Assembly (NCBI GenBank): GCA_001314715.1
Contig: LJSV01000019.1
Coordinates: 1 to 47,266, forward strand
Direction: 5' to 3'
DNA: 47,266 nucleotides
DNA from: Rhodobacteraceae bacterium HLUCCA12
Lineage (GTDB): Bacteria > Pseudomonadota > Alphaproteobacteria > Rhodobacterales > Rhodobacteraceae
Part shown: positions 33,488 through 44,993 of the stretch, piece by piece
Numbering within the stretch: position 1 is the first letter of the stretch
How the letters are laid out: each line of letters begins with the position of its first letter
Notes under the pieces: generated by a model
Database searches by the model: none
Told to the model about the DNA's origin: nothing
Seen by the model: the letters and a program-made list of their open reading frames with translations, nothing else
Translations under genes and position numbers: made by a program

Positions 33488-33507
<20 letters not shown>
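31774..33507 (+). CDS. ilvD: Dihydroxy-acid dehydratase
   Basis: The 577-residue Fe-S enzyme of valine/leucine/isoleucine and pantothenate synthesis dehydrates 2,3-dihydroxy-3-methyl acids. Motifs are [17 protein letters not shown] with one cluster Cys, [15 protein letters not shown] with the second, and [18 protein letters not shown] with the third. The C-terminal part has [25 protein letters not shown] precedes ATG 31774. The final codons overlap the start of the following lipoprotein gene by 20 bp. Confidence 0.96.
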
Positions 33508-36222
<2,715 letters not shown>

Positions 36223-36373
36223 CCCCCGCGTGGCATCAGTTCCCGCTTTTCGATCAGTGTGTTCGCGATTTAGCGACAATGGTTGGCATGCGGGTGCCAT
36301 TCGCTCGTTTCATGGACGATTGTCCGAGGAATGCCCGCCGAACTCCACAATCGTGCCCGAATTGAAGCCTCTA

Positions 36374-36395
36374 AAGGAAACAGAGCGTTTTCCTT
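36374..36395 (+). promoter_or_regulatory. Inverted repeat just upstream of the lysR start
   Basis: Arms AAGGAAA (36374-36380) and TTTCCTT (36389-36395) flank an 8-nt centre. The repeat lies 17 nt before the lysR-type ATG at 36413. It is either an operator in the leader or an mRNA hairpin near the ribosome-binding site GGTGAGAG. Confidence 0.45.
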
Positions 36396-36412
36396 GCTTC
36401 AGCGGGTGAGAG

Positions 36413-37318
36413 ATGGATCGACTGACCGAAATGGAAGCTTTCGCCACTGTCGTGGACCAGGGCGGGTTCACCGATGCCGCGCGGAAGATGGGCATTTCGA
36501 AATCCGCCGTGTCCAAACACGTGTCCTCGCTCGAAGCCCGGCTGGGTGCGCGGCTGCTGAACCGCACCACGCGCCGCGTCAGCCCGACCGAGATCGGGCT
36601 GGTCTATTATGACCGCGCCCGCAGCGTCCTGAATGACGCGGGCGAGGCCGACAGCATCGTCACCGCCATGCAATCGGCACCGTCCGGCGTCTTGCGCATG
36701 TCCGTCGCCACCGATTTCGGCGTGGCCCTGCTGTCGCCGATTCTGGACGAATTCCTGAACGAGTTTCCCGAGATCAGCGTCAACATGGTGCTGAAGAACC
36801 GTTATGTCGAACTCATCTCGGAAGGGTTCGACATGGCGATCCGCGTGGGCGAGATGGAAGATTCGAGCCTGCGCGCCCGCAAGATCAGCGAAAGCACCCA
36901 GCGCCTGGTCGCGGCGCCGGCTTACTTTGCCCAGCACGGCCGACCATCGCGGATCGACGATCTGACCGAACATCGCCTGCTGCACTATTCCAACCAGGCC
37001 AGCGCGAATGTCTGGCGCCTGACCGCCCCGTCGGGCGAGGAACGGCAGGTGCGAGGCACCGGCTGGCTGACCGTCAACGACGGGCAATCGCTTTTGAACG
37101 CGGCCATCAAGGGGCTGGGCATCGCCTATCTGCCAAGCTTTCTCTATCACAGGGCCATGGCCCAAGGGCTGATCGAAGATGTGATCCCCGACCTGCCGCG
37201 CACGGTGCTGGGCATTTATGCCGTCTATCCGCCGGGCCGGTTCACCCAGCCGAAAGTGCGCGCCTTCATCGATTTCCTGGTCGATCAGTTCGCCGAGAAA
37301 GGCCCGGATACCTGGTAG
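36413..37318 (+). CDS. LysR-family transcriptional regulator
   Basis: The 301-residue regulator has an N-terminal winged helix (FTDAARKMGISKSAVSKHVS) and SSLEARLGARLLNRTTRRVS, the typical LysR/CrgA-like start. The effector domain has GFDMAIRVGEMEDSSLRARKI and LNAAIKGLGIAYLP. CrgA-type members respond to varied small molecules; none is identified here. It follows fadH by 190 bp and ends in a textbook terminator, so it is probably its own transcription unit. Confidence 0.92.
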   Translation: MDRLTEMEAFATVVDQGGFTDAARKMGISKSAVSKHVSSLEARLGARLLNRTTRRVSPTEIGLVYYDRARSVLNDAGEADSIVTAMQSAPSGVLRMSVATDFGVALLSPILDEFLNEFPEISVNMVLKNRYVELISEGFDMAIRVGEMEDSSLRARKISESTQRLVAAPAYFAQHGRPSRIDDLTEHRLLHYSNQASANVWRLTAPSGEERQVRGTGWLTVNDGQSLLNAAIKGLGIAYLPSFLYHRAMAQGLIEDVIPDLPRTVLGIYAVYPPGRFTQPKVRAFIDFLVDQFAEKGPDTW

Positions 37319-37366
37319 TTCAGGCGGCAGGGCATCCTCCTCCCTCCCATGTCGTCCCTGAAACCT

Positions 37367-37393
37367 GCACCGGCCGCGCGCCGGTGCTTTTTT
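37367..37393 (+). terminator. Intrinsic terminator of the lysR-type gene
   Basis: An 8-bp perfect stem GCACCGGC/GCCGGTGC (37367-37374, 37380-37387) with a 5-nt loop is followed directly by six T residues (37388-37393). Confidence 0.9.
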
Positions 37394-37435
37394 CGGTGCC
37401 TTGATCCAATGCGCAGGCGCAGGCATGCTGTGGCC

Positions 37436-37870
37436 ATGACCTCGGATCTGCCCCCTGCCCCCGTGCCCCGCCGCGCGCTGGAAGTGGCCCTTTATGCCAC
37501 CGACCTTGACACCTGTGCCGCCTTCTATGCCGATGTGATCGGGCTTGAGCGCGGCCCGGCGGTCGAGGGGCGGCATGTGTTTTTCCACCTCGGAGAGGAC
37601 ATGTTGTTGCTGTTCAACCCCGATGCATCCGAAGTGCCCACGGACAACCCCGCGCTGCCGGTCCCGCCCCATGGCGCGCGGGGCGCGGGGCATCTGTGCC
37701 TTGCCGCCGAGCGCGACGAGATCGCGGCCTGGACCAGACGGCTGCGCGCGGCCGGCGTCGAGATCGAAGCCGAATTCGACTGGCCCAACGGCGCGCGCTC
37801 GATCTATTGCCGCGACCCGGCCGGAAATTCGCTGGAATTCGCCGAACCCCGGCTTTGGGCACGGGGGTAG
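37436..37870 (+). CDS. VOC-superfamily (glyoxalase/dioxygenase-like) protein
   Basis: The 144-residue protein has the paired beta-alpha-beta-beta-beta pattern: LEVALYATDLDTCAAFYADVIG, FFHLGEDMLLLF, GAGHLCLAAERDEIAAWTRR and YCRDPAGNSLEFAEP. The DPAGNSLEF end is typical of metal-site glutamates in this superfamily. The reaction cannot be assigned. ATG 37436 starts after the lysR terminator with no strong Shine-Dalgarno; a GTG lies just upstream. Confidence 0.85.
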   Translation: MTSDLPPAPVPRRALEVALYATDLDTCAAFYADVIGLERGPAVEGRHVFFHLGEDMLLLFNPDASEVPTDNPALPVPPHGARGAGHLCLAAERDEIAAWTRRLRAAGVEIEAEFDWPNGARSIYCRDPAGNSLEFAEPRLWARG

Positions 37871-38217
37871 CGTTCAGTCGCGTCACCCGTTGGATCGGGT
37901 CGAAACGCAATCAATCCGATCCCGATCGCCGCATTTAACCAGGTATCCGCGGGGCTTGGGACCGTTCGGGGACACGGTTGTCGGTGTCCACGGGTTTACC
38001 CGCTTCATCGCCATGGATATCCGTTCCTCATGCCGTCTCAGTGGCGACGAACGCGATATGCGCTTGGAATACGTCCTGTTCGGACGTGTCGGTTGTCCCG
38101 GCGCTCATCGGACCCAACCGGGGACCAGCGGTTCGGGCGCCACGCCAGCGCCGGTCGCGGCTGGAAGAACGATCCGTGGCGGGTGGGCATGGCCCAAAGA
38201 CCACCGCTGACCCTCTT
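37871..38217. other. 347-bp gap between convergent genes, no recognisable gene
   Basis: It lies between the 3' ends of the VOC gene and the ubiH-like gene. Open frames here are short and run into neighbours as shadows. Short hairpins are seen: CGGG/CCCG around 37989-38002, CGTCC/GGACG around 38068-38084, and TGGGC/GCCCA at 38184-38196. An unannotated small RNA or a decayed gene is possible, but nothing identifies one. Confidence 0.5.
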
Positions 38218-39444
38218 TCAGATCGGCAGCCCCTGCAACAGACGCGGTTGGGCGGCGTTCAGGCCAGCGGCTTCGCGGATCATATGGCGGCGCAGACCGG
38301 GCAGGGCATTGACCACGCCAAGGCCCAGGCCGCGCGCCAGTTCAAGAAACGGATTGTCGTTTGAAAACAGCCGATTAACCGCGTCCATTCCCAATGCCAT
38401 CTTCATGGTGTCGAAGCGACGCCACGCCTGATACCGCTCCAGCACCAGGGGGCTGGCGATGTCCTCGCCGCGGCGTGTGGCCGTGATCAGAACCTCGGCC
38501 AGGGCGGCCATGTCGCGCAGACCCAGATTCAGCCCCTGGCCAGCGATCGGGTGAACCCCGTGCGCGGCATCGCCCAGCAAGGCCAGCCGCGAAGCGACGA
38601 AGCGTTCGGCCACGGTCAGCCTGAGCGGATAGGCAAAGCGCTGCCCCTCCAGCGCGATCTCACCCAGGAAAGAGCCGAAGCGCGGGCGCAGCACCTCAAG
38701 AAACGCGTCGTCGTCCAGCGCGGCAATGGCGCGGGCGGTCTCGCTGGCCTCGCTCCAGACGATCGAGCTGCGGTTGCCGGGCAGCGGCAGGATCGCCAGC
38801 GGGCCGGTCGGCATGAAGAACTGGTGCGCGATCCCCTCATGCGGCAAGTCATGCGCGATGGCGCAAACCAGCGCGGTCTGGTGATAATCCCAACCCCAGC
38901 GGCGGATGCCGGCACGCCTTGCCGTGGGGCTGTCGCGCCCGTCGCAACCGACCAGCACCCGCGCCGACAGCGTCTTGCCCGTGTCCAGTGTGACCTGCGC
39001 GCCAGTGTCGCCGGTTTCCTGCGCGATGACCGAAACGCCATGATGCAGGGTGATTCCGGCGGATGCCGTCATTGCGTCCAGAAACGCACCATAGAGGTGG
39101 CGATCCTCGACCATCTGGCCCATCGGTCCTTCTTCGATCTCGGTGTGGTCAAAGCCCAGAAACAACGGAAAGGCGCCCTTGCCGGGATGGCCCTGACTGG
39201 CGCGGATGCCCAGAATCGGTTGCGCGCGCTCGGCCAGTTCCGGCCAGATCCCGATCGCATCAAGCGCCCGGACCGAGGCCAGTGCCAGCGCATAGGCGCG
39301 CCCGTCGAACCCCGCGTCGGCGCGTTTTTCGGCGGGGCGAGCGTCAACAAGGGTCACGCGAAACCCGCCTTGCGCCAGCGCAAGCGCCAGCGTCGGGCCG
39401 TTCAGCCCGCCGCCCACGATCAGAATGTCGCTATCGCTATCCAT
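38218..39444 (-). CDS. UbiH/UbiF/VisC-family FAD-dependent hydroxylase
   Basis: The 408-residue flavoprotein monooxygenase has the FAD Rossmann motif ILIVGGGLNGPTLALALA at the N-terminus, VGCDGRDSPTAR (DG motif) and GDAAHGVHPIAGQGLNLGL (GD motif) typical of ubiquinone-ring hydroxylases. It probably adds a hydroxyl in ubiquinone biosynthesis; which carbon is not clear from sequence. The ATG at 39444 (MDSDSDILIVG) is the family start. It is divergent from the amidase gene, with 95 bp between. Confidence 0.88.
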   Translation of the reverse strand: MDSDSDILIVGGGLNGPTLALALAQGGFRVTLVDARPAEKRADAGFDGRAYALALASVRALDAIGIWPELAERAQPILGIRASQGHPGKGAFPLFLGFDHTEIEEGPMGQMVEDRHLYGAFLDAMTASAGITLHHGVSVIAQETGDTGAQVTLDTGKTLSARVLVGCDGRDSPTARRAGIRRWGWDYHQTALVCAIAHDLPHEGIAHQFFMPTGPLAILPLPGNRSSIVWSEASETARAIAALDDDAFLEVLRPRFGSFLGEIALEGQRFAYPLRLTVAERFVASRLALLGDAAHGVHPIAGQGLNLGLRDMAALAEVLITATRRGEDIASPLVLERYQAWRRFDTMKMALGMDAVNRLFSNDNPFLELARGLGLGVVNALPGLRRHMIREAAGLNAAQPRLLQGLPI

Positions 39445-39539
39445 ACCCTTCAATATGCGCGCACGAGCGGGATTGTCCATGCACTTGCGACGGGTTAGCG
39501 TGCCGCCAACCAGCACCAGGGACAGGAGGGACAGGCGGG

Positions 39540-40871
39540 ATGGACAAGACCTGGGACAGCATGCGCGCGGCCGATCTGGGGCGCGAGATCGGCGCGGGAA
39601 GGATCTGTCCGGTGGACCTGGCCGAGCATTTCCTGGATGCCGCGCAAGACCACGAACATGGCCCCCGAATCTATGCCCGACTGATGCGGGATCAGGCCCG
39701 CGACATCGCCGCCGCAGCGCGGGCGCGTGCCCAGGCCGGTTTGCGGCGCGGCCCTCTGGATGGTGTGCCGGTGTCTTGGAAAGACCTGTTCGATACGGCC
39801 GGCGTGCAGACCGAGGCCGGCTCGGCCCTGCTGAAAGGCCGGGTGCCCGAACGCGACGCCACGGTGGTGCGGCGCCTGACCATGGCGGGCATGCCGCCCC
39901 TGGGCAAGACGCATATGACCGAACTTGCCTTTTCGGGCCTTGGCGTGAACCCGGTCACGGCAACGCCCCCCGGCGCGCATGATCCCGCGGTGGCCCCCGG
40001 CGGATCGTCATCGGGGTCCGCGGCCTCGGTGCGCCACGGGCTGGCGCCGGTTTCGATCGGGTCGGATACCGGCGGCTCGGTCCGGGTGCCGGCGGCATGG
40101 AACGATCTGGTCGGGCTGAAAACCACGTCCGGACGCCTGCCGCTGGAGGGCGTGGTGCCGCTGGCGGCACGTTTCGACACGGTCGGCCCGCTGGCACGCA
40201 GCGTCGAGGATGCCGCGCTGGTCTTTGCGTTGCTTGATGACGGCCCCGCCCCGGATCTGCGCGGCGCCAGCCTCGCGGGCACACATCTGGCCGTCCTGGA
40301 AAGCGTCGCACTAGATGATCTGGACCCGCGGATCGCCAGTGCGTTCGAGTCGGCACTTGAACGTCTGTCACAGGCCGGGGCGCGCATCGCCCGCGTGGCG
40401 ATTGCGGACATGGCCGAGGCGATGTCGCTGGCCGGGGTTCTGTATACCCCCGAATGCTATGGAACCTGGGCCACATTGATCGACGCCTATCCCGAACGGA
40501 TGTTCCCGCCGGTGCTTGAGCGGTTTCGCGCGGGCCGAGACCACGCGGCGCATGACTATGTCGCGGCGTGGCAACGGCTGGAGTCGGTGCGCGCCGATTA
40601 CGCGCGGGCGACCGCGGGGTTCGACGCCGTGCTGGTTCCAAGCACGGCAAACCTGCCGCCGGTCACGGCCGACCTGCTGGCCGATCATGCCTATTTCACC
40701 AGCGAGAACCTCAGGACGCTGCGCAATGCCCGCATCGGCAACTTGATGGGCTTGTGCGGGATCACCTTGCCGACGGGTTCACCCGCAGCCGGAATCAGCC
40801 TGATGGCCGGACCGATGCAGGAACACCGGCTTTTGCGGCTGGCCGCGGCCGCCGAGGCGGCGCTGGGCTGA
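39540..40871 (+). CDS. Amidase-signature family enzyme
   Basis: The 443-residue serine amidase has a Ser-cisSer-Lys triad readable as Lys81 (in SWKDLFDTAG), cis-Ser156 (in APGGSSSGSAA) and nucleophile Ser180 (in GSDTGGSVRVP). The 75- and 24-residue spacings equal those of well-studied members. It hydrolyses an amide to acid and ammonia; GatA is a relative, but no gatB or gatC is nearby, so a catabolic amidase is likelier. GGAGGGACAGGCGGG precedes ATG 39540. Confidence 0.9.
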   Translation: MDKTWDSMRAADLGREIGAGRICPVDLAEHFLDAAQDHEHGPRIYARLMRDQARDIAAAARARAQAGLRRGPLDGVPVSWKDLFDTAGVQTEAGSALLKGRVPERDATVVRRLTMAGMPPLGKTHMTELAFSGLGVNPVTATPPGAHDPAVAPGGSSSGSAASVRHGLAPVSIGSDTGGSVRVPAAWNDLVGLKTTSGRLPLEGVVPLAARFDTVGPLARSVEDAALVFALLDDGPAPDLRGASLAGTHLAVLESVALDDLDPRIASAFESALERLSQAGARIARVAIADMAEAMSLAGVLYTPECYGTWATLIDAYPERMFPPVLERFRAGRDHAAHDYVAAWQRLESVRADYARATAGFDAVLVPSTANLPPVTADLLADHAYFTSENLRTLRNARIGNLMGLCGITLPTGSPAAGISLMAGPMQEHRLLRLAAAAEAALG

Positions 40872-40888
40872 CGGGATCGCGCACCCGT

Positions 40889-41863
40889 TCAGTCGCGCTC
40901 GCGCTTGAGCGGGCGCGACAACAGCAGGCCGATTGCGTCGGCAAGGGTCACATCGTCCTTGAGCAAGGCAGACACCATACACGTGACCGGCAGCGTTTCG
41001 GAATCCGAGGCAGCGGCCATGGCATGTGCTGTCATCACGCCCTCGACGGTCTGACCCGGTTCGGGTTTCTGCCCGGCACCGATGGCGAGGCCATGCCGGT
41101 AGTTGCGCGACTTTTGCGATGTGCAGGTCAGAACAAGATCGCCGAACCCCGACAACCCCCAGAGCGTCGCGGCTTGCGCGTTGCGGGCCTCTGCATGTCG
41201 GGCGATTTCGGCAAAACCGCGGGTCATCAGGGCCGCGCGCGCGCTTTCGCCGAGTTCGGCGCCCATCGTGATGCCGGCGGCGATGGCGATGACATTCTTG
41301 AGCGCGCCACCAAGTTGCGCGCCGATCGGATCGTCACTGAGATAGAGACGCAAACCGGGGGTCGAGAGCGCCTCTTGCAAGTCTGCCCCGTTCCGCGCGG
41401 TTGTCGCCAGTGTCAGCGCTGTGGGCTTTCCCAGCGCGATGTCGATGGCGAAGCTGGGGCCGGTCAGCACGGCGGTGTCGGCATCGGGCACGACATCGGC
41501 CATGATCTGGGTCGGCAAAAGGCCCGTGCCAAGTTCGACCCCCTTGCTGCAGGCGACCAGCATGCGCCCGGAAAGCACTGCCGCCTGGGCGTTGAGAACT
41601 GTCCGCAGCGATTGGGTCGGCACCGCCACCAGCACCGTGCCGGCGTCCGATACCGCCGCGATGTCCGAGGTGACTCGCACTCCCTCGGGCAACGGCACGC
41701 CCGGCAAACGATCCTGATTTTCGCGCAGACGCTCCATCCGATCAGCCTGATCGGCGTTGCGCGCCCAAAGCGTCACCTGGCGCCCTGCCGCGGCCTGCGC
41801 AACCGCCAGCGCGGTGCCAAAGGCGCCCGCGCCGATCACGCCGATCCGGTCTGTCTGGTTCAT
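40889..41863 (-). CDS. gpsA: Glycerol-3-phosphate dehydrogenase [NAD(P)+]
   Basis: The 324-residue enzyme makes sn-glycerol-3-phosphate from dihydroxyacetone phosphate for phospholipid synthesis. Motifs are the NAD-binding GVIGAGAFGTALA (8-20), SLRTVL with VAVPTQ, VLTGPSFAIDI, the catalytic-lysine segment GGALKNVIAIAAG and GLSGFGDLVLTCTS. AGGAGCATGGC precedes ATG 41863. It is divergent from pncB, with a 148-bp spacer containing a perfect palindrome GCGCATGCGC (41900-41909). Confidence 0.95.
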   Translation of the reverse strand: MNQTDRIGVIGAGAFGTALAVAQAAAGRQVTLWARNADQADRMERLRENQDRLPGVPLPEGVRVTSDIAAVSDAGTVLVAVPTQSLRTVLNAQAAVLSGRMLVACSKGVELGTGLLPTQIMADVVPDADTAVLTGPSFAIDIALGKPTALTLATTARNGADLQEALSTPGLRLYLSDDPIGAQLGGALKNVIAIAAGITMGAELGESARAALMTRGFAEIARHAEARNAQAATLWGLSGFGDLVLTCTSQKSRNYRHGLAIGAGQKPEPGQTVEGVMTAHAMAAASDSETLPVTCMVSALLKDDVTLADAIGLLLSRPLKRERD

Positions 41864-42011
41864 GCCATGCTCCTGTTGGCCTGTTGCGCGATATCGGCAG
41901 CGCATGCGCGCCTGTCAACCCGCGTGAAGTCAGGCTTTGCCTACCGGGGGCGGTGCCTGTAAGAACAGCGCCTGAGACAAGGGCCGCAAAGCCCGTGAAT
42001 GGAGGCCGCCG

Positions 42012-43304
42012 ATGGTCGATATTGCCACCCGTGTGCATAACCACAACTGGAAAATCGATCCGATCGTGCGTTCGCTGCTCGATACCGATTTCTACAAGCT
42101 CTTGATGTGTCAGTCGATTTTTCGCAATCGCCCGGACACGCGCGTGACCTTCAGCCTGATCAACCGATCGGCGCATGTGCGCCTGGCCGATCTGGTGGAT
42201 GAGGGTGAACTGCGCGAACAACTGGATCATGTGCGTTCGCTGTCGCTGACACGGGGCGAAAGCACCTGGCTCAGGGGCAACACATTCTACGGCAAACGCC
42301 AGATGTTTCGTTCCGATTTCATGGAATGGTTCGAGGGTTTGCGACTGCCGCCCTACCATCTGGAAAAACGCGACGGTCAGTACGAGCTGATTTTCGAAGG
42401 ACCCTGGCCCGAAGTCATGATGTGGGAAATCCCGGCCCTGGCGGTGTTGATGGAGCTGCACAGTCGCGCTGTGCTCAAGGGCATGGGCAAGTTCGAGCTG
42501 CAAGTTCTCTATGCCCGTGCGACCGCCAGGCTGTGGGAAAAGGTCGAGCGTTTGCGAAAGCTGGACGGCCTGAAACTGGCCGATTTCGGCACGCGTCGGC
42601 GGCATTCCTTTCTGTGGCAGGACTGGTGCGTCCAGGCTCTGATCGAGGGGCTGGGCGGGGCATTCGTCGGCACCTCGAATTGCCGAATCGCCATGCGCCG
42701 CGACATTGAGGCGATCGGCACAAATGCTCATGAACTGCCCATGGTGCACGCGGCCCTGGCCGAAACCGACGAGGAACTGGCGCAGGCCCCCTATCGCGTG
42801 CTGGCCGACTGGCACGAAGAGCATGAGGGCAATTTGCGGATCATCCTGCCCGACACATTCGGCAGTGAATCCTTCTTTCGGCGCGCACCCGGCTGGTTGT
42901 CGAAATGGACCGGGGTTCGGGTCGATTCCGGCGACCCCGAAAAGGGCGCCGAAACCGCGATACGCTGGTGGAAGGAGCGCGGCGAAGATCCACGCGAAAA
43001 ACTGGTGATCTTTTCCGACGGGCTGGATGTGGACCGGATCGAAAGCCTGCACGCGCGCTTCAGCGGACGGGTCAAGGTCAGCTTTGGTTGGGGGACATTG
43101 CTGACCAACGACTTTCGCGGGCTGACACCTGACGATCGGCTGGCGCCGTTTTCGTTGGTTTGCAAGGCGGTCTCGGCCAACGGGCGGCCCACGGTCAAAC
43201 TGTCTGACAATCCGAACAAGGCAATGGGATCGGCCGAGGAAATCGCACGTTACAAGCGGGTGTTCGGCGTTGGCACCCAGACCGCGCAAGAGGTCGTCGT
43301 TTAG
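42012..43304 (+). CDS. pncB: Nicotinate phosphoribosyltransferase
   Basis: The 430-residue NAD-salvage enzyme joins nicotinate to PRPP. Visible are [16 protein letters not shown], the FVGTSN segment (218-223) and [11 protein letters not shown] with His240, the position of the phosphorylated His in the family. [12 protein letters not shown] and [10 protein letters not shown] form the PRPP site, and [13 protein letters not shown] lies near the end. TGGAGG precedes ATG 42012. Convergent with the tauR-like gene, ends 12 nt apart. Confidence 0.95.
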   Translation: MVDIATRVHNHNWKIDPIVRSLLDTDFYKLLMCQSIFRNRPDTRVTFSLINRSAHVRLADLVDEGELREQLDHVRSLSLTRGESTWLRGNTFYGKRQMFRSDFMEWFEGLRLPPYHLEKRDGQYELIFEGPWPEVMMWEIPALAVLMELHSRAVLKGMGKFELQVLYARATARLWEKVERLRKLDGLKLADFGTRRRHSFLWQDWCVQALIEGLGGAFVGTSNCRIAMRRDIEAIGTNAHELPMVHAALAETDEELAQAPYRVLADWHEEHEGNLRIILPDTFGSESFFRRAPGWLSKWTGVRVDSGDPEKGAETAIRWWKERGEDPREKLVIFSDGLDVDRIESLHARFSGRVKVSFGWGTLLTNDFRGLTPDDRLAPFSLVCKAVSANGRPTVKLSDNPNKAMGSAEEIARYKRVFGVGTQTAQEVVV

Positions 43305-43316
43305 CGGGCACTGCCC

Positions 43317-44840
43317 TCAGGCGGCGCTGTCCATGGTCCGAATCCGCGCCGAAATGCGCGCGATGCCGTCTGGAATGCGATCGGACGCGATCGAGCTGTA
43401 GGCGATGCGGTAGTGGTGACGCGGTGCGTCGGGGCCGGCATGGAACCGCGCGCCCGGCTCGATCAGGACACCGTCTGCCCGCAGGTCGAAGGCTAACGCG
43501 TTCGTGTCGATACTCTTGGGCGCACGCATCCACAGGCTTGATCCGCCAGTGCCGATCTCGCCGGCGATGCGCAACCCCTGCGCCTGAACCGCCGACAGCA
43601 TCACCTGACGGCGCGACTGAAAGGCCCGGCCCATCCGGCGCAATTGCGCGTCATAATGGCCCTGCGACAGAAAATAGGCCGCCGCACGCTGCACCAGCCC
43701 CGGCGGATGGCGCAGGACCGTCGCGCGCAGGGCGCGGGCCTCGCGGATAAACGGTGGTGAGCCGACCAGAAAGCCCAGCCGCAGCCCCGGACACAGGGAT
43801 TTCGAGAAACTGCCGACATGGATCACCCGCCCGTCCCTGTCCAATGCCTTCAGGGCCGGCAACGGGCGTTTCGCGCCTGCGATCTCGAACTCGTAGTCAT
43901 CCTCGACGATCAGGAAACCGCGCCGCGCGGCCAGATCCAGAAGTGCCTCGCGCCGGTCCAGCGGCATGGTCGCGCCGGTGGGGCAATGGTGGCTGGGCGT
44001 GCAGAACAGCACATCGGTCCCGGTCGGCAGGGGTTCGGGCTGCAGGCCCTGCGCCCCGACCGGAACCGGCAGCACCCGGCAACGCGTCTGGTTCAGGATC
44101 TGGCGCAGCCCCGGATAGCCGGGGTCTTCGATCGCCGCCGCCCGGCGCTGGTTAAGCAGCAGTTGCGCCGCCAGCCACAGCGCGTTCTGCGCGCCCATCG
44201 TCACCAGGATCTCGTCAGGGCGTGCAAGGATGCCGCGACGGGGCAGCGTGTGACGGGCGATGTATTCGACAAGGCCGGGATCGTCCTCTTCGAACTGATC
44301 GTCGGTCAGGCTGTGAAAGTCCCGTTGCCCCAGCGCCTGAATGGTGCATCCACGCCAGTTCGCATGGTCGAACAGCGACGGGTCGGCCTGGCCATAGACG
44401 AAGGGAAAGCGATAGTCGCGCCAGTTTCGTGGCCGGTCCAGCCCGTTCAGATGCCCGGCGCCGGCCTGCGCACCATCGCCCGCCCGGTCCGAAGCCGCGC
44501 CCGATGGCCGCTGGCTCAGGGCCCGCGACCAGTCCACGGCGTCGGTCTGGGGTGTGACGCCTGCCGGAAAATCCTGCGGCTGCGGGGCATTGGCGGATAC
44601 GAAAAAACCTGATCGACCGCGCGCGAACAGGTAGTCATCGGCGACCAGATCGGCATAGGCCAGCGTCACCGTGATACGGCTGACACCCAGATGCGCCGCC
44701 AGCTTGCGGCATGATGGCATCCGCTCGCCCGGACGCAGCCTGCCGGCAAGGATGCCTTCGCAAACCATCTGCCGGATTCGTGCCTGAAGCGTTCCATGGC
44801 CGTCCGGCCCGAGTATGAAGCAATCGACCGCGATCGGCAT
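43317..44840 (-). CDS. tauR: MocR-type regulator, probable TauR
   Basis: The 507-residue protein has an N-terminal GntR winged helix (about 18-85, with RKLAAHLGVSRITVTLAY) fused to a fold-type-I aminotransferase domain. PLP would bind Lys347 in VGSFSKSLCPGLRLGF. Such MocR/GabR proteins sense amino compounds through PLP. In Rhodobacter capsulatus TauR is a MocR-type activator of taurine:pyruvate aminotransferase genes; this gene is divergent from a tpa gene 153 bp away, which supports the name. Direct evidence for taurine sensing is lacking. The start at 44840 is the only one giving a complete wing-helix N-terminus. Confidence 0.85.
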   Translation of the reverse strand: MPIAVDCFILGPDGHGTLQARIRQMVCEGILAGRLRPGERMPSCRKLAAHLGVSRITVTLAYADLVADDYLFARGRSGFFVSANAPQPQDFPAGVTPQTDAVDWSRALSQRPSGAASDRAGDGAQAGAGHLNGLDRPRNWRDYRFPFVYGQADPSLFDHANWRGCTIQALGQRDFHSLTDDQFEEDDPGLVEYIARHTLPRRGILARPDEILVTMGAQNALWLAAQLLLNQRRAAAIEDPGYPGLRQILNQTRCRVLPVPVGAQGLQPEPLPTGTDVLFCTPSHHCPTGATMPLDRREALLDLAARRGFLIVEDDYEFEIAGAKRPLPALKALDRDGRVIHVGSFSKSLCPGLRLGFLVGSPPFIREARALRATVLRHPPGLVQRAAAYFLSQGHYDAQLRRMGRAFQSRRQVMLSAVQAQGLRIAGEIGTGGSSLWMRAPKSIDTNALAFDLRADGVLIEPGARFHAGPDAPRHHYRIAYSSIASDRIPDGIARISARIRTMDSAA

Positions 44841-44882
44841 CGCCCGCCCCCTGAAAAACCGTTGCCCTGCTGGCCTGCGCGG

Positions 44883-44931
44883 TTCACAATAACACGCTGT
44901 GGCCCTATGAATAGGGTCGATCTGGCCCTAT
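44883..44931 (+). promoter_or_regulatory. Candidate tpa promoter with CCCTAT half-site array
   Basis: TTCACA (44883-44888), a 17-bp spacer and TATGAA (44906-44911) form a candidate promoter about 80 nt before tpa. Overlapping it are three copies of one half-site: CCCTAT at 44903-44908, its inverse ATAGGG at 44911-44916, and CCCTAT again at 44926-44931. TGGCCCTAT is exactly repeated at 44900 and 44923, 23 bp apart. MocR proteins bind mixed direct and inverted repeats, so this fits a TauR operator; it is unproven. Confidence 0.55.
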
Positions 44932-44993
44932 TCGGCCCGGCAGGGTTTGGGCATCTTGCCGACAATGAATTCCGGCACCCAGGAGGGGACCTT

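Noticed and set aside
36371-37693. A 440-codon minus-strand open frame over lysR and the VOC gene
   Set aside because: It spans an intrinsic terminator and two recognised genes on the other strand.
39540-40871. Naming the amidase gatA
   Set aside because: No gatB or gatC is adjacent and the protein is shorter than typical GatA; a stand-alone amidase is more likely.
41900-41909. GCGCATGCGC palindrome between gpsA and pncB as an NAD-regulator operator
   Set aside because: Short GC palindromes are expected by chance in this genome, and no NAD-responsive regulator is nearby.
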